A stretch of DNA of 64,000 nucleotides from Peribacillus simplex (GTDB lineage Bacteria > Bacillota > Bacilli > Bacillales > DSM-1321): NCBI RefSeq assembly GCF_030123325.1, contig NZ_CP126106.1:4926001-4990000 (forward strand). Direction: 5' to 3'. The position numbers and the translations under genes are program-made. Shown here in pieces: positions 1 through 8,370 of the stretch (position 1 is the stretch's first letter; each line of letters opens with the position of its first letter). The notes beneath the pieces are model-generated. The model was given only the letters and a program-made list of their open reading frames with translations, did no database searches and had not been told where the DNA came from.

Positions 1-45
1 TAATGAAAGACATCACCATAACAATCGTTTTAGTAATTAATCTAC

Positions 46-73
46 TAAAAAGGTTACTTAACGTACCTTTTTC
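46..73 (-). terminator. Probable terminator of the beta-lactamase gene
   Basis: An inverted repeat (AAAAAGGT ... ACCTTTTT) lies just past the beta-lactamase stop codon. Read on the minus strand it ends in a T run, as expected for an intrinsic terminator. The stem is short and AU-rich, so it may be weak. Confidence 0.5.
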
Positions 74-87
74 AGTACAATCATATT

Positions 88-1020
88 CTATTTATTTTTG
101 GCTTTAAGGGCCTTAATTACTTCTTTTGTTGTCTCAGCAATAAGGTCGTCGTTGTAATCGGCATCTTTTTTATCACGACTTGAAAGTACAGCAAGAACAA
201 TAGGATCTCCTTTTGATGGCCAAATGATCGAAATGTCATTTCGCGTACCATATGAGCCTGCTCCAGTCTTATCAGCCACTACCCAACCTTTCGGCACTCC
301 AGCACGAATTAACGCATCTCCAGTAGTATTTCTCTTCATCCAATCTATTAAAAGTTCACGTTTCTCAGTTGGAAGTGCATCTCCCAATGTAAAAGCCTGA
401 AGACTGGTAGCAAGTGCCCTTGGTGTACTCGTATCATGAGTTTCACCAGGATTGACTTCATTTAAGTCTGGCTCAAATCGCTCAGGGTTGGTAACATTAT
501 CCCCGATTTCCTCCAGTGCCTTTTTAAACCCAGTCGGTCCCCCCAGTTGTTTAAGGATAAGGTTTCCAGCAGTATTGTCACTGTATCGAAGAGAAGCATC
601 AGAAAGCTCCTTAAGAGTCAGCCCCGTATCAACATGCTTTTCTGTAATCGGATTATAATTGACAAGATCTTCACGTGTATAGGTAATTCTTTGATTAAGA
701 TCTTCTATTGATTTCTGTTGTAAAAGTGCTCCTACAGCAAGAGCCTTATGAGTGGATGCATAAGCAAAACGCTCATCTGGATGATAGGCTACTGTTTGGT
801 TTGTACCAGTGTCCAACGCAAAGACACCAAGTTTAGCATCAAATTTTTCTTCAAGCTTAGCAAAAGCATGATTATTGGCAGTTTCTTGTTTTTTAGGTTT
901 AGTTAATTCAGCATTAACGCTATTGTTTGAACAACCTACAAGCGTTGCACATGAAAGAAATAGAACTGGCACAATTTTTCTGAATGCGGAAGTACTAAAA
1001 ATGTTGCTCAATGATTTCAT
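88..1020 (-). CDS. blaP: Class A serine beta-lactamase, lipoprotein form
   Basis: The enzyme hydrolyses penicillin/cephalosporin beta-lactam rings by a serine acyl-enzyme route outside the membrane. The class A motifs are present in order: STHK (active-site Ser/Lys, about residue 89), SDN (about 147), the omega-loop Glu in EPDLNE (about 183) and KTG (about 251). The N-terminus is a lipoprotein signal with lipobox LVGC, so the protein is probably lipid-anchored with some release. A longer reading from TTG at 1029 exists, but AAGAGG sits 9 bases before the ATG at 1020 and would abut the TTG, so I use the ATG. It is divergent from blaR1-blaI with BlaI-type operators between them, so induction by beta-lactams is expected. 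The length of 310 residues is normal for the family. Confidence 0.95.
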   Translation of the reverse strand: MKSLSNIFSTSAFRKIVPVLFLSCATLVGCSNNSVNAELTKPKKQETANNHAFAKLEEKFDAKLGVFALDTGTNQTVAYHPDERFAYASTHKALAVGALLQQKSIEDLNQRITYTREDLVNYNPITEKHVDTGLTLKELSDASLRYSDNTAGNLILKQLGGPTGFKKALEEIGDNVTNPERFEPDLNEVNPGETHDTSTPRALATSLQAFTLGDALPTEKRELLIDWMKRNTTGDALIRAGVPKGWVVADKTGAGSYGTRNDISIIWPSKGDPIVLAVLSSRDKKDADYNDDLIAETTKEVIKALKAKNK

Positions 1021-1175
1021 AAGATTCAACCTCTTTCTAAAATATATTTATTCTCCTGGGATAGCAGCCGGCTCTTTAACTCTTGCACCCTATCTTTTGT
1101 TCATGATGCAGACCTCCTGATTATTTGATTAGACTCTTATGTACGAGTTGAAAAAACCAAGGAGTCTTAACGGAT

Positions 1176-1236
1176 TACATTTGTAGTCTTGTTACATCTG
1201 TAGTACAGTATTACATATGTAATCAAATAAAGTCAA
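1176..1236 (-). promoter_or_regulatory. blaP promoter with three BlaI-type operator dyads
   Basis: Three palindromes of the form TACA-NN-TGTA lie at 1176-1185 (TACATTTGTA), 1193-1202 (TACATCTGTA) and 1212-1221 (TACATATGTA), spaced 17 and 19 bases start to start. On the minus strand TTGACT (1231-1236), a 17-base spacer and TAATAC (1208-1213) form a good sigma-A promoter for the beta-lactamase, and the third dyad overlaps its spacer and -10. TACA/TGTA dyads are the established binding sites of BlaI/MecI repressors. The blaR1-side promoter on the plus strand is not obvious. Confidence 0.85.
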
Positions 1237-1312
1237 TTTTATTTTTTTAACCTCAAGCCACTATAAATATGCTATATACCTGTTTTTAAAATTTAAAAGT
1301 CGAGAGTAGGTA

Positions 1313-3133
1313 TTGAATGATATGTTTTTAACTCATTTTATAATAGGTCTATTGGTGTCTTCATTTTCCGTTGCTGTCATTCTGCTTATACGAAAATGGT
1401 TTGGAAGACAATTAACAGCAAAATGGCACTATCATTTGTGGATGTTTCTTTTCATGGCTTTAGCACTTCCATTCATACCCACTGATTTATATAATTTTAG
1501 TACTCTCTTTAGCGGTGGGGATGCATATCAGACTAATGCACCCAGCTCTAATATGAAAATAACTGGAACTGATATGATACAAGGCCTGCACCTAATACAA
1601 GACTTTTCTGTATCGGTCAATCGGCCGGACCTGTCCTTACTTAATATTGGAGTGATGGGTTTATGGATGTCAGGGATGCTTTTATTTACCTTTACTCTGG
1701 TTCGTGGATGGCTCACACTTAGAAGGATAAAGAATTATTCTTCTCCGTTTTCCAATCAAGAAGTTCTCGTGCTTTTCGAGGAATGCAAGAAAAGACTACA
1801 GATTAAAAAATCAATAAAGATTGTTATTTCGAAAAGAGTCCAATCTCCAATGATATTCGGACTTTTTCAAACATATATCGTCTTACCTTCCCAGCATGAA
1901 AACTGGCTTAGCTTGAAAAATTACGAGTATATCTTTCTTCATGAACTGAGTCACTATAAAAACAAGGATTTGCTGACGAATTACGTGATATTGTTCTATC
2001 AAATCATTTATTGGTTTAATCCCCTTGTATGGCTTGCTTTTAGGGAAATGAGATTGGATCGGGAAATCGCATGTGATACATCTGTTTTACAGTTACTAGA
2101 TGATCATTCATATATTGAATATGGAAATACAATCATTAATTTTTTGGATCTTTCAAATCGGTCAAGTAAGCTACAGATCGTGACACATTTAAACGGTTCG
2201 AAGCTTCAAATCAAAAAACGGATTGAACGAATTTCTGCCTATAAACATTCCAGAAAAAAGTCAATAAGAAAAAGCGTCGTTATTTATGTGTTGGCCAGTA
2301 TCATTTTGACAATCCAATTACCTTTCGTTTCCGCATTTGCGACGGAAAACGACCAATACTATTTTAATAATGATGGAGTCGTTTTTGAGGATTTACATCA
2401 ATTCTTTAAAGGGTATGAAGGAAGCTTTGTTTTATATGATCATGACGCACAGCAATATCGCATTTATAATGAAGAGAAAAGTACATTGCGGGTATCACCT
2501 GATTCCACATATAAAATCTATAGTGCCTTATTTGCACTGGAATCGAATGTGATATCTCCCGAAGAATCCACCCTTTCATGGGATGGGACGGAGCAACCCT
2601 ATGACGCTTGGAATATGGATCAGGATGTCTCATCTGCTTTACAAAATTCTGTAAACTGGTATTTCCAAGCATTAGATCGCAGAACAGGATTCGAAACAAT
2701 ACAATCCAATCTACAAGAGATAAACTATGGAAATTCCGATGTATCTGGGGGATTGGGTGAATTCTGGCTCGAATCCTCATTGAAAATTTCTCCAGTCGAG
2801 CAGGTCCAACTGCTGCAAGCCTTTTATTACAATCAATTGGGATATAAGGAATTGCATATCCAAGCTGTAAAGGACGCCCTACTCTTAGAAAAGAATGAGG
2901 AAGCTAGCCTTTCAGGGAAAACAGGTACAGGAACAGTGAATGGAAAAAACATCAATGGTTGGTTTATCGGGTATGTAGAGACGAAGAACAATACTTATTT
3001 CTTTGCTACCAATATACAAAATGAAGATGATTCATCTGGAAGCAAGGCGGGAGAAATTACTTTATCAATTTTAAAAGATTTAGGAATCTATAAAGAAAAT
3101 GGAGGGGAGAAAAATGGAGAAAAACATTCCTAG
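1313..3133 (+). CDS. blaR1: BlaR1 beta-lactam sensor / M56 metalloprotease
   Basis: This membrane receptor detects external beta-lactam and signals inside to inactivate the BlaI repressor. The N-terminal half has hydrophobic segments and an M56 zinc-protease motif HELSH at residues 210-214, with EIACD about 40 residues on. After a membrane segment near 322-342 comes a class D-like penicillin-binding sensor domain with STYK (398-401, acylated Ser), SVN (about 447) and KTG near 520. The length of 606 residues fits BlaR1/MecR1. The start is either TTG 1313 or ATG 1322, both downstream of a GAGAGTAGG ribosome binding site. Its end overlaps the start of blaI, which implies translational coupling. 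Confidence 0.95.
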   Translation: MNDMFLTHFIIGLLVSSFSVAVILLIRKWFGRQLTAKWHYHLWMFLFMALALPFIPTDLYNFSTLFSGGDAYQTNAPSSNMKITGTDMIQGLHLIQDFSVSVNRPDLSLLNIGVMGLWMSGMLLFTFTLVRGWLTLRRIKNYSSPFSNQEVLVLFEECKKRLQIKKSIKIVISKRVQSPMIFGLFQTYIVLPSQHENWLSLKNYEYIFLHELSHYKNKDLLTNYVILFYQIIYWFNPLVWLAFREMRLDREIACDTSVLQLLDDHSYIEYGNTIINFLDLSNRSSKLQIVTHLNGSKLQIKKRIERISAYKHSRKKSIRKSVVIYVLASIILTIQLPFVSAFATENDQYYFNNDGVVFEDLHQFFKGYEGSFVLYDHDAQQYRIYNEEKSTLRVSPDSTYKIYSALFALESNVISPEESTLSWDGTEQPYDAWNMDQDVSSALQNSVNWYFQALDRRTGFETIQSNLQEINYGNSDVSGGLGEFWLESSLKISPVEQVQLLQAFYYNQLGYKELHIQAVKDALLLEKNEEASLSGKTGTGTVNGKNINGWFIGYVETKNNTYFFATNIQNEDDSSGSKAGEITLSILKDLGIYKENGGEKNGEKHS

Positions 3134-3494
3134 CATATCAGAATCAGAATGGGAAATCATGAACGTGCTTTGGGATAAAGCCCCTCAAACAGCAAATGAC
3201 ATCATAGTTTCCTTACAGGAGAGTAGCCATTGGAAGCCGAAAACCATACGCACTCTTCTCGATCGATTGGTTCAAAAAGATGTAGTAGGTGTCAATAAAA
3301 ATCTAAGAGTTTACACCTTTTACCCGCTCTATACACAGGAAGAGTGCCAGCGTGCCGAGACCGAATCATTCATCAACCGTATCTATGGAGGTACCTTGAA
3401 ATCCATGCTTGTCCAATTCATTCAGGAAGATACCCTATCTGATGATGATATCAATGAACTACGCTTTATTTTAAATAAGAAGCCTAAAAAGTAA
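3114..3494 (+). CDS. blaI: BlaI/MecI family transcriptional repressor
   Basis: A winged-helix repressor of the beta-lactamase and of its own operon. The first 80 residues contain the helix-turn-helix region (SESEWEIMNVLWDK ... KTIRTLLDRL) typical of BlaI/MecI; the C-terminal half is the dimerisation part cut after signalling through BlaR1. An in-frame ATG at 3099 also exists, but GGAGGGGA at 3101-3108 is correctly placed for the ATG at 3114, giving 126 residues starting MEKNIPSISE. The coding region overlaps the end of blaR1 by 20 bases. The TACA/TGTA dyads between blaP and blaR1 are its expected targets. Confidence 0.93.
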   Translation: MEKNIPSISESEWEIMNVLWDKAPQTANDIIVSLQESSHWKPKTIRTLLDRLVQKDVVGVNKNLRVYTFYPLYTQEECQRAETESFINRIYGGTLKSMLVQFIQEDTLSDDDINELRFILNKKPKK

Positions 3495-3501
3495 TAATAA
3501 A

Positions 3502-3537
3502 AAAAAGCGATTTGGAATTTTTCCAAATCGCTTTTTT
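3502..3537 (+). terminator. Intrinsic terminator of blaR1-blaI
   Basis: AAGCGATTTGGA and TCCAAATCGCTT form a near-perfect stem around a short TTT loop, followed by TTTTTT. It lies 8 bases after the blaI stop codon. The A run before the stem makes it potentially bidirectional. Confidence 0.9.
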
Positions 3538-3540
3538 CGG

Positions 3541-3975
3541 TCGAAATCGAATAGCTGAGGACATATTTCTCATATCGCTTTATTTTCTGTAAATACTATG
3601 CCAGTTTGCCCTAAAAAACAAGTGCAGGCTATATGAAAGGGGCCATTAACTATGAAGGATGAATTTATTCAACTAAACTGCCCTGTTAGCTTAAGTAGAA
3701 ATTTTCACAATCTCATATTAATTTAATATAAATACCTAATCCGAGTTTTTATATTTTCTATTTTTTAATCAACCTTTATCTTTAACATAACCAAATATAA
3801 AAAAGTGTAATACTTGAAGTTAATAATCTAGAAAAATTTTCCTTAAAGGAAAAGAAAAGGATTATCGAATACGATATAATAAGGATATTAGTAAGCTGAT
3901 AAATCAAGAAGGAGCTCAGATAGACATAGTGTCAATGGGGTCATCTGTTTTCCCATTTACTATAGGAGGTACATT
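3541..3975 (+). other. Intergenic region with one family-A repeat fragment
   Basis: I see no convincing gene here. A family-A repeat fragment (ACTAAACTGCCCTGTTAGCTTAAG) lies at about 3668-3716. An ATG behind AAAGGGG near 3652 opens a 24-codon frame that simply reads through this repeat, so I do not call it. The last part carries the ribosome binding site of the protease gene. Confidence 0.6.
3668..3716 (+). repeat. Dispersed repeat family A, fragment
   Basis: This contains the family-A left-arm motif CTAAACTGCCCTGTTAGC followed by TTAAG and TTCACAATCT. It matches the copy at 5248-5296 in the same extension but lacks the inner hairpin and right arm. Confidence 0.6.
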
Positions 3976-5112
3976 TTGAAAAAATCTAAATCGAATAAAG
4001 GATGGTTAAGTTTGGGGGCAATCGGGTTATTTTTCCTAGGAAAAATGAAATGGTTGTTTGCGCTATTGAAAATAGCAAAAGTAGGTTCTCTGATTTCTAT
4101 TTTCGTTTCATTAGGAGCGTATGCCTTGGTTTACGGTTGGAAATTTGCCGTAGCCCTAGTCTATCTAATTTACATCCATGAAATGGGGCATTTACTAGCT
4201 GCTAAAAGAAAAGGCATCAAAACATCCAATGCCATTTTCATCCCTTTTGTCGGAGCGTTAATTGCCCTTAAGGAAGAACCCAAGAATGCTAATCAAGAAG
4301 CTTATCTTGCCTTCGGAGGTCCTTTATTAGGTACATTAGCATTTCTACCAGCCATCCCTCTATTTATGATGACGGAAAATCCATTTTGGCTTTTAGTTAT
4401 TACACTTGGAGCCATGATTAACCTATTTAATCTAATGCCTGTACATCCTCTTGATGGAGGACGTATAGTGGGAGTCATATCCACAAAGCTTTGGATATTA
4501 GGGATTATCGGAATGGTTGTATATTTGTTTCTCCATCCAAATCCATTTTTAATTCTTTTCTTATTATTGGGTATTTCTAAGTGGTGGAAAGAATTCCGTA
4601 GCGAGACAACCAGAAATCAAAGAGACAACATCATTGAATTGAATCAATTTGGTTTAAGGCAACTAGAACAATATGAAGGTGCAACAGATGAAGAAAAAAT
4701 TCGCCTGGTTAATATTTGGAATATGGAGTTAAGCCAACTACATGAAAAGTTTAACAACATGAAGAGTTGGCATATCCCGCTATTTGATGATAATAAGCTA
4801 AAAGAAAAACAGCTGACCGAGGTAAAATTAAATATTTATAGGTCCTTAATGGATGCTGCTAATTCGAATGAATACCAGTACGGACCGACCGATTTTAAAA
4901 ATATAGGCACGTATGAACGAATAGTAGCAACCTTCTTTAAAGAAGTTCAAGAACAAACTGAAATTAGGGATAAAGAGAAATCCTATTACTCATCGAGTCT
5001 CCAAACAAAAGTCATCTGGTTCTCATTATACATTGGGCTTGCCATTTTCTTAATGATAACAAGCTTATATGCAGGTGATTTAATGGAACAATATAAAACG
5101 TTATTACCTTAA
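3976..5112 (+). CDS. M50 family site-2-protease-like membrane metalloprotease
   Basis: A multi-pass intramembrane zinc metalloprotease of the site-2 protease group. HEMGH (residues 68-72, zinc-binding and catalytic) lies in one membrane segment, and MPVHPLDGGR near residue 160 supplies the third zinc ligand, as in S2P proteins. Hydrophobic segments occur at roughly 13-35, 38-65, 100-150 and 175-200; a soluble region of about 150 residues follows, and a last membrane segment near 350-370. The start is TTG, supported by AGGAGG 7 bases upstream. The substrate is unknown and no sigma or anti-sigma gene is adjacent. The gene stands alone between the bla locus and cwlJ. Confidence 0.85.
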   Translation: MKKSKSNKGWLSLGAIGLFFLGKMKWLFALLKIAKVGSLISIFVSLGAYALVYGWKFAVALVYLIYIHEMGHLLAAKRKGIKTSNAIFIPFVGALIALKEEPKNANQEAYLAFGGPLLGTLAFLPAIPLFMMTENPFWLLVITLGAMINLFNLMPVHPLDGGRIVGVISTKLWILGIIGMVVYLFLHPNPFLILFLLLGISKWWKEFRSETTRNQRDNIIELNQFGLRQLEQYEGATDEEKIRLVNIWNMELSQLHEKFNNMKSWHIPLFDDNKLKEKQLTEVKLNIYRSLMDAANSNEYQYGPTDFKNIGTYERIVATFFKEVQEQTEIRDKEKSYYSSSLQTKVIWFSLYIGLAIFLMITSLYAGDLMEQYKTLLP

Positions 5113-5121
5113 TACATTATG

Positions 5122-5154
5122 AAAAAGGGACCTCGATTATGAAGGTCCCCTTTG
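5122..5154 (+). terminator. Probable terminator of the M50 protease gene
   Basis: AAAGGGACC and GGTCCCCTTT form a stem around an 11-base loop just after the stop codon. The T tract is only three long, so termination may be partial. Confidence 0.6.
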
Positions 5155-5247
5155 ACTGTCTATTTATTTAGGCTTGTGAAACATTAATGTTGTTTATGTA
5201 TAAATAAAAGAGACTACTTCTTGTACTCTCTTTTATTACACCCAATT

Positions 5248-5296
5248 GTACTAAAGTACCCGTTAGCTTAAGCACAATAATTCACAATCTTACTTT
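5248..5296 (+). repeat. Dispersed repeat family A, fragment
   Basis: GTACTAAAGTACCCGTTAGC followed by TTAAG and TTCACAATCTTA matches the extended form of the fragment at 3668-3716. Confidence 0.5.
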
Positions 5297-5376
5297 TTTA
5301 GATAAAAACTATTACTAAAAGTTTTATATTGTATAAATATTTTAAATATGTAAAAAAGCTTACTCAAAGAGTAAGC

Positions 5377-5817
5377 TTAACCTCTATAAACACTATCACA
5401 TGTTCCAGGTTTTGGTTCATAAAAACAATGGTCTTTAAATTGACCAGTATGAGGTTGATCATACCATGTTGGAGGACATGGCGCATAGGGATTGAAATAC
5501 CAAAGGGCATATCTAGCCGGATGCTGTCTCCAGTGCTTCAAATTCTGTTCTGCTAATCTTCTTTCAATACCTCTCGCTCTTTGATAAAATACGTTCCCTT
5601 TTTGAACAGCTTCAAAAGAATAATTTCCTCCTTGCACTTGATAAATGACTTGTGGAATTGTTCTTAAACCTTTAAAGTCTAAACAATTAGCTACAAGACG
5701 ATTCACAATTACATTCCCAACAAATAACATTCCTAGTTGTCCTTCACCTTCGGCTTCTGCTCTCATCATCCTTGCCATTAAGTCAACGTCTGAACTTCGG
5801 TAACTTGCTCTTGCCAT
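5377..5817 (-). CDS. cwlJ: CwlJ-type spore cortex-lytic / cell wall hydrolase
   Basis: A SleB/CwlJ-fold hydrolase that degrades muramic-delta-lactam cortex peptidoglycan during germination. The protein is 146 residues with no signal peptide, like B. subtilis CwlJ, and carries the diagnostic start (SSDVDLMARMMRAEAEGEG), the GNVIVNR block with the catalytic-region Glu/Asn residues, and the YFNPYAPCPPTWYDQP region. GGGGTGG precedes the ATG. A close paralog lies at 39337-39777. gerQ, the usual partner gene, is not in the window. CwlJ normally sits in the coat and responds to Ca-dipicolinate; that role is taken from the family. Confidence 0.9.
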   Translation of the reverse strand: MARASYRSSDVDLMARMMRAEAEGEGQLGMLFVGNVIVNRLVANCLDFKGLRTIPQVIYQVQGGNYSFEAVQKGNVFYQRARGIERRLAEQNLKHWRQHPARYALWYFNPYAPCPPTWYDQPHTGQFKDHCFYEPKPGTCDSVYRG

Positions 5818-5950
5818 TTTTCCACCCCAAAAATATTGTATGAAAGATAGCCTACAGTCATGTCATTTTTTATGTAATATAAATGCTTAGTTATAATAAC
5901 TTACAGCTTTTAAGTAAAATGAAAACTATTACATTCTTTTTTCCCTTTAT

Positions 5951-6183
5951 TCAACTAAACTGCCCAGTTAGCCATCCATGAATCGCAAAAATCGGCGATT
6001 CACCACAAAGAATGAAAATGGTTAGGAAGTGTCAATACTGATACTGACCTTAATCCAGTCAACCCTAATCCATAGACTAATTAATTAACGCTCTCCTTTT
6101 TTTTAAAACGATTGAGCAGGGTCTTCTTAATTATTGTCATTTTTCATTTTTAAAGAAACTTATTTTCATGGTAGTTGTATAAA
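5951..6183 (+). repeat. Long direct repeat block B (copy 1), starting with a family-A arm
   Basis: About 230 bases are almost identical to 33942-34163 and in the same orientation. The block begins with a family-A arm (TCAACTAAACTGCCCAGTTAG), includes a hairpin GAATCGC ... GCGATTC, and ends with TTTTCATGGTAGTTGTAT. I find no conserved reading frame in it: a 19-codon frame on the minus strand is lost in the other copy. Confidence 0.8.
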
Positions 6184-6282
6184 GGGGTATCGCCAACATT
6201 TCGGAAATTTTGTACGCTAAGCAAATTCAAACATAAAAAAGTCGAATTCCCTGTACGTTAAGGAACCGACTTTTTTATTTGG
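6178..6282 (+). repeat. Repeat family D (copy 1) with terminator-like hairpin
   Basis: It shares ACATTTCGGAAATTTTGTAC and the following CTAAGCAAA with the copy at 52921-53022. It ends in a hairpin, AAAAAAGTCG(A)TTCC ... GGAACCGACTTTTTT, which could terminate transcription in both directions. Confidence 0.65.
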
Positions 6283-6318
6283 CTTCTTCAAGTAAAGCAA
6301 CCCGATAGTGAACATTAA

Positions 6319-6492
6319 TTATAGACTCATTATATTCACAGTAACGATTATTGCTAATGAAGCCCATACAAGAAAAAGGATTGCAGTAAGATGCGGGGAT
6401 ACTTCCTCTTGGATAGCTTTTATTAATGTAAATATAAAACTATATCCAAAAATGAAAAATAAAATTGCATATATTAAAAACAAAATATACAT
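6319..6492 (-). CDS. Small membrane protein, 57 residues
   Basis: I do not recognise a family. The minus-strand frame encodes MYILFLIYAILFFIFGYSFI followed by a short polar turn (KAIQEEVSPH) and a second hydrophobic stretch ending in VNIMSL, i.e. two likely membrane helices. The frame is clean with ordinary codon use. The start is uncertain: GAAAGGA lies directly before the ATG, so a TTG three codons later may be used instead. The plus-strand frame over the same bases looks like its shadow. Confidence 0.5.
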   Translation of the reverse strand: MYILFLIYAILFFIFGYSFIFTLIKAIQEEVSPHLTAILFLVWASLAIIVTVNIMSL

Positions 6493-6547
6493 TCCTTTCG
6501 TACATTTAAGCTATTGAACTTTGTACTCACTATCCAGAATATAGAAA

Positions 6548-6595
6548 AAACCTACCTTAAAGACAGCTCAGATCTTCAGCTAACGCATCCGTTAG
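6548..6595 (+). repeat. Family-A repeat, right part, abutting the IS110 left end
   Basis: ACCTTAAAGACAGCTCAGATC followed by TTCAGCTAACGCATCCGTTAG is the hairpin and right arm of the family-A element. The IS110-identical sequence begins inside the final GTTAG. Confidence 0.65.
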
Positions 6596-6702
6596 CATTC
6601 CTGTAGATCGTTAAATATCAGGTTTGAAAAAAATAGAGCCCCTCAGTAAGATACGAGTATAGAGACCAATCTAACTCAAAATCTTAAGGAGGAAGCCCTA
6701 CT

Positions 6703-7977
6703 ATGAATTTTAAAATGCAAAACAAACAAAATCAACTAATTGAGAGAATTACGGATCAACATCTAGTTGTTGGTGTGGATATTGCCCAACACGTACACGT
6801 GGCCCGTGCTGTAAACTTTCGGGGCATTGTGGTCGGGAAACCCCTTTCTTTTGAAAATAACGAGGAGGGTTTTACTAGCTTACTAAACTGGATCCAGGAA
6901 CTAAAACAAATGAAAAATCTAGACACAACGATAGTCGGAATGGAACCTACCGGCCATTATTGGATAAACCTTTCAAAGTGGCTAGTCAAACAAAACATGG
7001 ATGTCGTCACCGTCAATCCTCACCATGTCAAAAGAAACAAAGAAAATCGTGATAATACGCAATCCAAAAGTGATAAAAAAGATGCCCTTGTCATCGCTGA
7101 TATGGTGAAGAATGGCTACTATGCCTTCGTTCGTTCCACTTCAGAATCATTTGAAAAACTTCGTGTCCTTATGGCTAACCGAGATGTGATCGTTAAGCGT
7201 CTTGTTAGCTCCATCAACCAAATTAATCGCTGGGTGGATGTTGTCTTTCCCGAGCTCCGGCAAGTGTTTAAAGACGTATCATGTAAAGGGGCAATCGCAA
7301 CCCTACGCCTCTTTCCTACCCCAGCTGAATTATGTTCCTTACAGCCTCAAGATATCGTAACCGGATGGAAATCATGTATGAAGCGACATTCCGGGCATAA
7401 AAAAGCCCGTTCCCTGCTTGTATTGGCCAAGCGTTCAATTGGTACGAAACAAGCCCTTGATGCGTATAAACTTCATTTGGGACAGTTATTAGAGGAATAT
7501 GATCTCGCTTCATCCCAACTCGAAAGAGTGACGCAAGAAGTCACAAACGTCTTGGAACAGATTCCATTCGTTAAGCAAATACTTGCCATTAAAGGAATCA
7601 GCGAGATTTCACTAGCGGGAATCTTAGGAGAAGCTGGAGATTTGAGTGGGTTCGCTCACGGGAATGCGCTCCTTCGTCATGCAGGATTGCATCTCGCTGA
7701 AGCAAGCTCTGGGAAGTGGAAAGGCCAAATTGTTCTTTCCAAACGTGGAAGATCACGCCTGCGGCGTTACATCTTCCTTGCGACCATGAGTCTGGTGATG
7801 AATAACCCTGAGTTTAAAGCCCTACACTCGAATAATGTTAAAGTGAAGAAGATTAAGAAAATGAAATCCATCATGAAACTTTGTGGAAAACTCGCCCGTG
7901 TCCTAGTAGGGATAGCTCGTAATGGCTCTGCCTATAAACCGGAAATGATCTTCTCAATTGAACAACTAGCAGCGTAA
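6703..7977 (+). CDS. IS110-family DEDD transposase (bridge-RNA-type recombinase)
   Basis: The 424-residue protein has the N-terminal RuvC-like DEDD domain (VGVDIAQ near residue 25, GMEPTGHYW near 85, KSDKKDALVIAD near 125) and the C-terminal Transposase_20 domain (IKGISEISLAGILGE near 300, and AEASSGKWKG near 335, which holds the expected catalytic Ser). AAGGAGG lies 11 bases before the ATG. The copy at 29373-30647 encodes an identical protein, so both are probably intact and transposition was recent. Confidence 0.95.
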   Translation: MNFKMQNKQNQLIERITDQHLVVGVDIAQHVHVARAVNFRGIVVGKPLSFENNEEGFTSLLNWIQELKQMKNLDTTIVGMEPTGHYWINLSKWLVKQNMDVVTVNPHHVKRNKENRDNTQSKSDKKDALVIADMVKNGYYAFVRSTSESFEKLRVLMANRDVIVKRLVSSINQINRWVDVVFPELRQVFKDVSCKGAIATLRLFPTPAELCSLQPQDIVTGWKSCMKRHSGHKKARSLLVLAKRSIGTKQALDAYKLHLGQLLEEYDLASSQLERVTQEVTNVLEQIPFVKQILAIKGISEISLAGILGEAGDLSGFAHGNALLRHAGLHLAEASSGKWKGQIVLSKRGRSRLRRYIFLATMSLVMNNPEFKALHSNNVKVKKIKKMKSIMKLCGKLARVLVGIARNGSAYKPEMIFSIEQLAA

Positions 7978-8359
7978 ATTTACATTCACATTGTTATATA
8001 ACGAAAGTTGGCTTATCCGTAGGATTTCAAAGAAAGCACGAAGTACTGGATGTAATGAACAAAAGGGCAATGACCCGTTCTGTTAGCAAAACCGGCCTTC
8101 ACCCCTTGGATAGGCATGACGAAGGAATGAAAGGGCATAGGATTATGACCCGTTGAGACATGGGAGGGAAAGCCTCCAGGGGCAGCGTGGAGAATACGTG
8201 CAGTATATGTAATAATATGGGATTTTTAACAGATCCCCTATTTCAATCTGCCCTCATCTTATCAAAACGGTCCTATCTCTTTCGTTCATCTAAAGCAACC
8301 TATACCATGTGGTTTGAAATCCTGCGAATAAGCGAGTATTCGTGAGCATTATCTATTAA
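7978..8359 (+). ncRNA. Candidate bridge RNA region in the IS110 right end
   Basis: This 380-base stretch between the transposase stop and the right subterminal repeat has no credible gene, yet it is conserved in the second copy. It contains several self-complementary segments, for example the GACCCGTT-rich part at 8065-8160. In IS1111-like members of the IS110 family the guide (bridge) RNA is encoded on this side. The assignment is by position and family knowledge only; I could not fold it or locate the target- and donor-binding loops. Confidence 0.4.
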
Positions 8360-8370
8360 ACTGAGGGAGT

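Noticed and set aside
6100..6160. 19-residue basic peptide frame in repeat block B, minus strand
   Set aside because: The second copy at 34080-34140 lacks the start codon, so the peptide is not conserved.
8160..8345. 61-codon frame in the IS110 right end (also mirrored at 29005-29190)
   Set aside because: No ribosome binding site. Conservation is explained by the two near-identical IS copies, and the region is better read as the non-coding guide RNA end.
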